Assembly (NCBI GenBank): GCA_949295235.1
Contig: CASFKH010000016.1
Location: forward strand, 1 to 6,297
Direction of reading: 5' to 3'
Origin: an uncultured Ureaplasma sp.
GTDB lineage: Bacteria; Bacillota_I; Bacilli_A; Mycoplasmatales; Mycoplasmoidaceae
Length of the DNA: 6,297 nucleotides
Under the pieces are notes generated by a model, which ran no database searches, had not been told where the DNA came from, and worked only from the letters and a program-made list of their open reading frames with translations. The position numbers were made by a program, and so were the translations under genes. Shown here in pieces: positions 1-6,297 of this stretch; positions within the stretch are counted from its first letter, which is position 1, and every line of letters begins with the position of its first letter.

Positions 1-1917
<1,917 letters not shown>

Positions 1918-2124
1918 TTAAATTATTTGAAATATATTTTTATTAATTTTAATTATCATTTTTTTATATAATTTTCGTCCTCTTTTCTTTTCAATTTGAT
2001 TATCAACTAATATATCATTTATTTCAATATATTCTTTAGCTTCTCCACCATTCTCAATAATTCCAATGAATTTTAAAAATTGACCAAGAGTAATATAATC
2101 TGTATTTATTTTTATGTATTTCAT
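1918..2124 (-). CDS. rlbA: Small S4-domain RNA-binding protein, RlbA/YaaA type
   Basis: This 68-residue protein is almost entirely a single S4 RNA-binding fold. The S4 signature is clear: TLGQFLKFIGIIENGGEAKEY (residues 12-32) followed by the IEINDILVDNQIEKKRGRKL stretch (about 33-52), in which a short basic RGRKL turn follows the xVxVNG-like strand. Length and pattern fit B. subtilis YaaA (about 71 residues), encoded between dnaN and recF. The family is linked to ribosome assembly or RNA binding; its exact role is poorly defined. The ATG overlaps the dnaN stop by one base (TAATG) and no Shine-Dalgarno precedes it, so translation probably depends on termination-reinitiation from dnaN. It ends in TAA. 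The position beside dnaN supports the assignment as much as the short sequence does. Confidence 0.85.
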   Translation of the reverse strand: MKYIKINTDYITLGQFLKFIGIIENGGEAKEYIEINDILVDNQIEKKRGRKLYKKMIIKINKNIFQII

Positions 2125-3263
2125 TATGTGTTTTTAATTGGTAATAATAATTCTTTAAAATTAATATTTTTACTATATATTACCATTGGCTTATTATCAT
2201 TTTCAAAAACTAATTGGATTTCTTCATTGTCAATTGTATTAATTAAATTTAAAAAATAGTTTACATTTAATATTATTTTTAAATCTTTTCCTTCTATATT
2301 TTTTACTTGAATTTCTTCTTTTGAACTTCCAAATTCATATGAATTAAATTCAAAACTCATTTTTGAATTTTCAATATTAATTAGTACAAATGGTGTACGT
2401 TCTGAATTTACAAATATTTTTCCTTTCTCTAAAGCTGATTGGATATCTTTTTTAAAAGTATTGACAACTACATTTTTATTTATATTAAATGCATTGTTTA
2501 AAATTGATGTTGGATATTGTCCATACATTAATTTATCAATTAAAATTAATTTTTCATTTTTTATTATTAATTTATTTTGATCATTAAAACATAATTCAAA
2601 TTTTGAATCATTTGTTAATTTATAAATTTCACTCATTATTTTTAAAGTTGTATTATCAATTATAAAATTCACAATACAATCATTGTTATTTTCCAACATT
2701 AAATATGTTATTTTATATGAATCAGTTCCTAAACATGTAATTTTGTTTGGATTTAATTGTGAATCAATATAAACTCCACAAATTGGTTTAATTTCATTTC
2801 CAATTGGTAAAGTTGATCAAGAAATTTTTTGTATTATTTGATCAATATCATTAATTGAAAAAATAATATTTTGTTTTGTTTCTTCTTCATAATTTATATT
2901 TGGATAATCATAATTTGAAATTAAATTAATTTGTCCATTAAATTTTTCTGTTTTTATAATTAATACACTATCATCTATTTTGTTTAATTCAATTCATTCA
3001 TTATTTAATTTTGTTACAATTTCAATTAATATTTTTGGATTTATTAAAATTTTTCCTTCTGATAGTATCTCAATAGTTTCTAAATTTATTTCATATATTG
3101 AAATTGTATTTCCATTATTTGAAATTATTTTAGATTTTTCTTTTTGAATATTTAATAATGAAAAATTAAAAATTGGATTATTTGAATAATTTTTTTTACT
3201 AATTATTACTTCACTTATTTTTAATATTTTTATTAATTCATTCTTTTTAATTTTTATATGCAT
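2124..3263 (-). CDS. dnaN: DNA polymerase III beta subunit (sliding clamp)
   Basis: DnaN forms the ring-shaped dimer that tethers the replicative polymerase to DNA and serves as a docking platform for repair and replication proteins. The reading frame gives 379 residues, matching the roughly 378 of B. subtilis, once TGA at 2994-2996 (Trp90) and 2817-2819 (Trp149) are read as Trp. The N-terminus MHIKIKKNELIKILK is the usual start of the first clamp domain. Residues 179-187 (GTDSYKITY) correspond to the conserved T-D-x-x-R/K-L motif of the peptide-binding cleft, and the chain ends LLLPIKNT, the family's typical C-terminal strand, also part of that cleft. Overall identity appears low and Asn, Ile and Lys are heavily used, as expected at this A/T content. 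The start is set by a Shine-Dalgarno 7 nt upstream. It is first in a probable dnaN-rlbA(-gyrB) operon and faces the divergent region. Confidence 0.95.
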
Positions 3264-3270
3264 TAATTAA

Positions 3271-3279
3271 TTTCCTTTT
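3271..3279 (-). promoter_or_regulatory. dnaN ribosome binding site
   Basis: AAAAGGAAA on the minus strand lies 7 nt before the ATG at 3261-3263. It is a strong Shine-Dalgarno for this genome and fixes the dnaN start. Confidence 0.75.
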
Positions 3280-3295
3280 GTTTTTAATTTATATT

Positions 3296-3313
3296 ATTAT
3301 AATTAAATTATAA
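3296..3313 (-). promoter_or_regulatory. Possible dnaN promoter -10 elements within a small palindrome
   Basis: Two exact TATAAT hexamers occur on the minus strand at 3307-3312 and 3296-3301. Both sit in or at the edge of a perfect 17-bp palindrome (3297-3313; arms TTATAATT and AATTATAA around one base). Either would give a short leader before the dnaN Shine-Dalgarno. No good -35 is present, which is common for mollicute promoters. TATAAT is frequent in DNA this A/T-rich, so the call is tentative. Confidence 0.4.
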
Positions 3314-3327
3314 AATGTTAATGTATA

Positions 3328-3336
3328 AGTGGATAA
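3328..3336 (-). promoter_or_regulatory. DnaA box-like site 1
   Basis: The plus strand reads AGTGGATAA; its complement TTATCCACT matches the consensus TTATCCACA at 8 of 9 positions. It is one of the few G/C-containing stretches in the intergenic region. It lies 15 nt upstream of the nearer dnaN -10 (3307-3312). Confidence 0.55.
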
Positions 3337-3342
3337 CTTTTA

Positions 3343-3364
3343 TTAATTATATTAATATAATTAA
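3343..3364. repeat. 22-bp perfect A/T palindrome (possible unwinding element)
   Basis: The 11-base arm TTAATTATATT is followed directly by its exact complement AATATAATTAA, centred between 3353 and 3354. It lies inside a 35-bp stretch without any G or C (3338-3372), between DnaA box-like site 1 and sites 2 and 3. This is where a DNA unwinding element would be expected. In pure A/T sequence an 11-bp arm is improbable but not extraordinary. Confidence 0.5.
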
Positions 3365-3389
3365 AATTATAACATATTAATAAATTTAA

Positions 3390-3398
3390 TGTGTATAT
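3390..3398 (-). promoter_or_regulatory. Weak DnaA box-like site 2
   Basis: The plus strand TGTGTATAT matches the complement of the DnaA box (TGTGGATAA) at 7 of 9 positions. It has the same orientation as its two neighbours and lies 21 bp from site 3. On its own it would not be convincing. Confidence 0.3.
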
Positions 3399-3410
3399 TC
3401 AAAATATTAA

Positions 3411-3419
3411 TGTGGAAAA
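3411..3419 (-). promoter_or_regulatory. DnaA box-like site 3
   Basis: The plus strand TGTGGAAAA (complement TTTTCCACA) matches the DnaA box consensus at 8 of 9 positions. It lies 15 nt upstream of the TATAAT at 3435-3440 that probably serves pth, so DnaA bound here could also affect that promoter. Confidence 0.5.
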
Positions 3420-3434
3420 ATAAAATGATGTTTT

Positions 3435-3440
3435 TATAAT
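3435..3440 (+). promoter_or_regulatory. Probable -10 of the pth-tilS-hprK operon
   Basis: An exact TATAAT stands 28 nt before the pth ATG, in a sensible position for a short leader. At the -35 distance there is no TTGACA but the DnaA box-like site at 3411-3419. A Shine-Dalgarno-like AAAAAGGG (3456-3463) follows, 5 nt before the ATG. Confidence 0.45.
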
Positions 3441-3468
3441 ATTTTGTTATTAATTAAAAAGGGATAAT

Positions 3469-4038
3469 ATGGAAAAATTTTTATTAGTAGGTTTAGGTAA
3501 TATTGGTGAACAATATTCAAATACAAGACATAATGTTGGTTTTATGTTTGTAGATTATTATGCAAATAAATATAATTGTAAATTTGATTCTAATTTTAAA
3601 AATGGAATATATTTTACAATGATGAATGCAAATAGTATCTTATATATTGCAAAACCTACTACGTATATGAATTTATCTGGTGAATTTGTATCTCAATTTT
3701 GTTTGTACTACAAAATTCCAATTGAAAATATTTTAATTGTTTATGATGATATGGATTTAAGTTTTGGAGAATATAAAATTAAACTTAAAGGAAGTTCTGG
3801 TGGACATAATGGAATTAAAAATATAATTAATTTAATCCATACAGAAAATTTTAAAAGAATAAAAATTGGAATTGGTAGACCCCAAGTTAAAAATAATAAT
3901 AGTGTGGTTAATTTTGTATTATCAAAATTTAGTAATATCCAAATAAAGAAACTTAATATTATTTTTGAAAAATTATCAAATTTAATTGATCAGTTTCCAA
4001 ATACTGATTTTCAAAAAAATATTAGTAAATTCAATTAA
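3469..4038 (+). CDS. pth: Peptidyl-tRNA hydrolase
   Basis: Pth hydrolyses the ester bond of peptidyl-tRNAs that drop off the ribosome, freeing tRNA for reuse; it is a soluble, essential enzyme. At 189 residues it has the normal bacterial length. Signatures in order are VGLGNIGEQY (7-16), TRHNVGF (19-25) with catalytic His21, KPTTYMNLSG (62-71) with substrate-binding Asn68, YDDMDL (92-97) with Asp93 that activates the histidine, GSSGGHNGIKNI (108-119) with Asn114, and IKIGIGRP (131-138). All key residues are intact. The Ile in GLGNIG replaces the common Pro. The ATG follows AAAAAGGG by 5 nt. It is the first gene of the plus-strand operon; tilS follows after 12 nt. No TGA codon occurs in the frame. 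Confidence 0.97.
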   Translation: MEKFLLVGLGNIGEQYSNTRHNVGFMFVDYYANKYNCKFDSNFKNGIYFTMMNANSILYIAKPTTYMNLSGEFVSQFCLYYKIPIENILIVYDDMDLSFGEYKIKLKGSSGGHNGIKNIINLIHTENFKRIKIGIGRPQVKNNNSVVNFVLSKFSNIQIKKLNIIFEKLSNLIDQFPNTDFQKNISKFN

Positions 4039-4050
4039 AATAATTGTATT

Positions 4051-4959
4051 ATGTCTATTTTAAATAAAAAGAAATATGTAATTGCAGTAAGTGGTGGACC
4101 AGATTCAATGGCACTTTTACATATGTATCATAAATATGTGAAAGCTGTATGTACTGTTAAATATAACAAGCGTGAAGATTGTCAATTTGATGTTGATTGT
4201 GTAAAACGATTATGTACAAAATATAATTTGCAATTTGAATTATTAGATGTAACTGAAGAAATATATAACTCAATTGATGAAAATAATTTTCAAAATAAAG
4301 CAAGAATTATACGTTATCAATTTTTTAAAGATATTGCAAAGAAATATAATACAAACAAAATTTTAGTTGCTCATCATTTAGATGATTTTTTAGAAACTGC
4401 TTATATGCAACAAAAAAATAATTCAGATCTATATTTTTATGGGATTAAGGAGATCAGTTATCTAAAAGATGGTTATGAAATTTATAGACCTTTAATTAGA
4501 AAATATCGAAAAGCAACATTGGAAAGATATTGTAAGGATTACAATATCAAATATGCAATTGATTCAAGCAATAATGAAGATATTTATGAAAGAAATAAGA
4601 TAAGAAAAATCATTGCTAGTTGAAATACTGATCAAGTACATGATTTCTTAAAATCAATTGATAAAATTAATAAGCAAAAACAAAAAGTATATAAAGAAGT
4701 TATAAAATTTTATAATATTTGGGAAGGAAATTCATTTGAAATTAAAATGTTTAAAAATTTTAATAAAAAATTACAAATTCACTTGATCTATATGTTTTTA
4801 GAAAATAATGGATTGCATAGACAATCAATAGATAAGGTAGAAGGAATTATTAGTTTTATATATGGAATGAATGGAAAAAAGTATCGTTTAACTAATGATT
4901 TATATTTGATAAAATTAAACCAAAGAATTACAATTAAAAAGGAAACAATATGTCAATAA
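4051..4959 (+). CDS. tilS: tRNA(Ile)-lysidine synthase, short mollicute form
   Basis: TilS uses ATP and lysine to convert C34 of tRNA-Ile2 (anticodon CAU) into lysidine, switching it from Met to Ile identity so it reads AUA. The product is 302 residues if TGA at 4621-4623 is Trp191. The N-terminal ATP-pyrophosphatase domain has AVSGGPDSMALLH (12-24, PP-loop), AHHLDDFLET (107-116), RPLI (146-149) and DSSNNEDIYERNKIR (171-185), the usual D-S-N...Y-RN-IR signature. The usual V-N-H-x-L-R block after the PP-loop is replaced by VKYNKRED (36-43). The protein is far shorter than B. subtilis TilS (about 470), lacking most of the C-terminal part, as in M. genitalium. No Shine-Dalgarno precedes the ATG; it lies 12 nt after the pth stop, so coupling is likely. 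It overlaps hprK by 10 nt. AUA codons are plentiful here, so the enzyme should be indispensable. Confidence 0.93.
4936..4945 (+). promoter_or_regulatory. hprK ribosome binding site inside tilS
   Basis: AAAAAGGAAA lies within the last codons of tilS, a few bases before the ATG at 4950-4952. It identifies this ATG, not the in-frame ATG at 5202, as the hprK start. Confidence 0.7.
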
Positions 4960-5900
4960 TCTATCCTTTATATGTAAGTGATGTTGTTAATAAGTTTAAT
5001 TTGAAGGTGCTTTTAAATGAAGATAAAATGTCTACTACTTTTATAAAATTACCAGACATCACTAGATGTAGTTTTGAATTAACAGGTGAATATATTTTTG
5101 AAGACATTTGAAATGTTTTATATATAGGAAGAAAAGAAACTTTATATTTAGAAAAATTTTCTTCATCAATAATAGAAGAAAAACTGACATTAGTAATTAA
5201 TATGAAACCTCCTATGATTATTCTTGGACCAGATTTTGGGTTTGAACAAGAAATTTTAAATGCTGCTAAAAATTCAGATATTCCAATTGTAAAATCTGAA
5301 ATGAATTTACAAACTTTAAATTTTACAATTTCGACATGGATGACTGAAAAATTAGCACCTTATACAATGTATCATGGATGCTTAGTTAGTGTATTTGGAT
5401 TAGGAACATTAATACTTGGAAATTCTGGAATTGGTAAATCTGAAATTACAGTTGAATTAGTTAAAAAAGGACATATTTTTGTTGCCGATGATGCAATTTT
5501 AATTACTCATATTGGTCCGAATGTGTTTGGTAAACCTGATGATTTAACAAAAGATTATATAGAAATAAGAGGATTAGGAATATTATCTTTTTCTAGAACA
5601 TTTGGGATTGAAAAACAAATTAGTTCAACAAAAATTGATGTTGTTTGTGAATTAATTGATGTCAATAATGAAGAAAACAAACATGTTTTATTTGAAAGAT
5701 TAGGTCAAAAAATAAAGTATATTGATATAGAAGGAGTTCAATTACCTTATTATAAAATTCCTGTTTTACAAGGAAGAAATACATCTGATTTAATTGAAAC
5801 ATCAATTATTGATCTTAAATTAAAAACTCAAGGTTTTAATTCTGCAAATGAATTTATAAATCAAATTAATAATTTCAATTCAAAAAACAAAAAAAAATAA
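4950..5900 (+). CDS. hprK: HPr kinase/phosphorylase
   Basis: HprK phosphorylates the PTS carrier HPr on Ser46 and can reverse the reaction with phosphate, linking sugar uptake to metabolic state. In code 4 (TGA at 5109-5111 is Trp54) the protein has 316 residues, close to 312 in M. pneumoniae and 310 in B. subtilis. After an N-terminal domain of about 130 residues come MYHGCLV (140-146) with conserved His142, the P-loop GNSGIGKSE (157-165), VADDAI (178-183) with the catalytic-type aspartate pair Asp180/Asp181, and the HprK signature EIRGLGI (205-211). The C-terminus is lysine-rich (NKKKK). Start choice rests on the strong Shine-Dalgarno and full family length; starting at 5202 would remove 84 residues. 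It overlaps the tilS end by 10 nt, indicating translational coupling. In M. genitalium lgt comes next; here the plus-strand operon ends. Confidence 0.96.
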
Positions 5901-5920
5901 TTTTAGATTTTATTGAAATT
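5871..5920. repeat. 9-bp inverted repeat spanning the convergent gene ends
   Basis: AATTTCAAT (5871-5879) and its exact complement ATTGAAATT (5912-5920) flank the hprK stop and lie in the tails of the two converging genes, with a 32-base loop that includes an A-rich run. It is the only stem I could find where a two-way terminator should be. With two G/C pairs at most and a long loop it would be weak, so transcription ends may be leaky. Confidence 0.2.
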
Positions 5921-6242
5921 TAATTTCTCAACCGTGTTTAATTGCTTCTGATTTTAATTGCTTAATATCATTTTCCAAACTAGTCATTCTATTTTCTAAA
6001 TTAGATACTCGATTTTCAAGATCAATAACCCTATCTCTAACTTCTAAAACAATTTCAAGAACCATATCAATTTTAGATTTTTTAGCCATTTTATTATCCT
6101 TATCAGATGAATTTTGGTTTTTGTTAGTTTTTATTTTATCTTTTAATTTTGCTTTTAGATCATAATTGTTGATTTCAACTTTTTCGATGTCATAAGTTTT
6201 GAGAACTTCCTTATAAATTTTATTTTGGTTTTTATTTTTCAT
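5910..6242 (-). CDS. Coiled-coil protein, DUF16/UPF0134-like (tentative)
   Basis: Code 4 gives 110 residues: TGA at 5928-5930 is Trp105 and the chain runs on as WEIKFQ to a TAA. Residues 1-51 are polar and Lys/Asn-rich (KIKTNKNQNSSDKDNK near 36-51), without signal peptide or membrane segment. Residues 58-99 form six regular heptads: a positions Ile58, Val65, Val72, Val79, Met86, Ile93; d positions Val61, Val68, Leu75, Leu82, Leu89, Leu96. The unit xxLENR recurs at 73-78, 80-85 and, as TSLEND, 87-92. Such an oligomerising segment after MAKK recalls the M. pneumoniae DUF16 family, which as I recall forms trimeric coiled coils of unknown function; the Val/Leu core would also suit a dimer. GAGGT (6249-6253) lies 6 nt before the ATG. 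It converges on hprK with 9 bp between stops. The gene is real with good confidence; the family is only likely, and the function is unknown. Confidence 0.7.
6087..6101 (-). promoter_or_regulatory. Possible internal start of the coiled-coil gene
   Basis: On the minus strand AAGGA (6097-6101) lies 7 nt before an in-frame ATG at 6087-6089 (Met52). Starting here would give a 59-residue protein beginning MAKKSKIDMV, consisting almost only of the coiled coil. Spacing is ideal for a ribosome binding site, but AAGGA may simply encode Lys-Asp. Confidence 0.35.
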
Positions 6243-6297
6243 ACTTTTACCTCATAATAAATAAATGCTAAAAGTTGAAAAATATTGCAAAATTATA
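6243..6297 (-). promoter_or_regulatory. Upstream region of the coiled-coil gene
   Basis: The 55 bases to the right edge hold the Shine-Dalgarno GAGGT (6249-6253). Further upstream on the minus strand TTGCAA (6286-6291) could be a poor -35 and the run ending TTATTAT (from about 6255) a -10, but spacing does not fit well. The ribosome binding site is clear; no promoter can be supported. No other gene start is visible here. Confidence 0.4.

Larger units (their letters stand above)
3318..3413 (+). repeat. Three direct copies of TTAATGT in the divergent region
   Basis: TTAATGT occurs in the same orientation at 3318-3324, 3386-3392 and 3407-3413. The second and third continue with G (TTAATGTG) and run directly into the second and third DnaA box-like sites; the first is followed a few bases later by site 1. 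Start-to-start spacing is 68 and 21 bp, the latter about two helical turns. The copies may be extended DnaA boxes or binding sites of their own; a 7-mer of six A/T bases plus one G can also recur by chance here. Confidence 0.4.
3264..3468. other. Candidate replication origin (oriC) or part of it, between divergent dnaN and pth
   Basis: This is the only large gap in the window: 205 bp, overwhelmingly A/T, with no coding potential on either strand. It contains two 8-of-9 matches to the DnaA box TTATCCACA, one weaker 7-of-9 match, an uninterrupted 35-bp A/T run (3338-3372) between the boxes that could melt, and outward promoters. Genes on both sides read away from it. Location next to dnaN is the classical origin site in Firmicutes and many mollicutes. 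Against this, dnaA is not adjacent, only a few boxes are seen, and A/T-rich DNA yields such patterns by chance more often. Inference, not proof. Confidence 0.6.

Noticed and set aside
2124..3263. dnaN as two split genes with an untranslated gap
   Set aside because: The gap is opened by TGA codons read as Trp; the continuous frame gives the normal clamp length and the conserved GTDSYKIT motif lies in the supposed gap.
3264..3468. tRNA, riboswitch or CRISPR array in the intergenic region
   Set aside because: No cloverleaf, no regular repeats with spacers and no structured G/C-containing stems; G and C are nearly absent.
4621..4959. Separate small gene after a truncated tilS
   Set aside because: The break is a TGA in frame directly after the conserved RNKIRK segment; one 302-residue TilS fits the short mollicute form.
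5202..5900. hprK starting at the ATG at 5202
   Set aside because: The same frame extends upstream through one TGA (Trp54) to an ATG with a strong Shine-Dalgarno at 4950, giving full family length.
5928..5930. Stop codon of the coiled-coil gene at 5928
   Set aside because: It is TGA, read as Trp here; the frame ends at TAA six codons later, at 5910-5912.

Overview
The window looks like chromosome of a mollicute (Mycoplasma-like bacterium). It is very A/T-rich, and five of the seven genes stay open only if TGA is read as tryptophan (genetic code 4). TGA stands at conserved tryptophans or inside the expected length of GyrB, DnaN, TilS and HprK, while TGG is also used, and TGA extends the last gene by six residues. 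The order pth-tilS-hprK matches what I recall of Mycoplasma genitalium/pneumoniae (MG083-MG085), and the last gene resembles the DUF16/UPF0134 coiled-coil proteins known from M. pneumoniae. A pneumoniae-type lineage (pneumoniae group, Malacoplasma, Ureaplasma or a relative) is therefore my best guess, but the species cannot be named.

Layout. Positions 1-1852 (minus) hold gyrB, which runs off the left edge and lacks roughly its last 30 codons. Positions 1918-2124 (minus) hold a 68-residue S4-domain protein (RlbA/YaaA type), and 2124-3263 (minus) the complete DNA polymerase sliding clamp gene dnaN. Positions 3264-3468 are a gene-free, extremely A/T-rich divergent region with two near-consensus DnaA boxes, a third weaker one, a 22-bp all-A/T palindrome and outward-facing -10 elements; it is a good candidate for oriC or part of it. 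To its right on the plus strand lie pth (3469-4038), tilS (4051-4959) and hprK (4950-5900), tightly packed as one operon. A small convergent minus-strand gene (5910-6242) encodes a coiled-coil protein.

How the genes fit together. The left arm (dnaN-rlbA-gyrB) is the replication end of the classical Firmicutes dnaA-dnaN-yaaA-recF-gyrB cluster, with recF gone and dnaA not in its usual place upstream of dnaN. The right arm serves translation and carbon control: Pth recycles peptidyl-tRNA, TilS makes the lysidine that lets tRNA-Ile2 read AUA (a common codon here), and HprK phosphorylates HPr at serine. All genes next to the divergent region are transcribed away from it, as expected for leading-strand genes leaving an origin.

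I see no tRNA, rRNA, CRISPR array, insertion sequence or convincing G/C-rich terminator. No clearly new defence or mobile system is present. The points most worth a second look are the control architecture of the 205-bp divergent region and the coiled-coil gene with its possible internal start.
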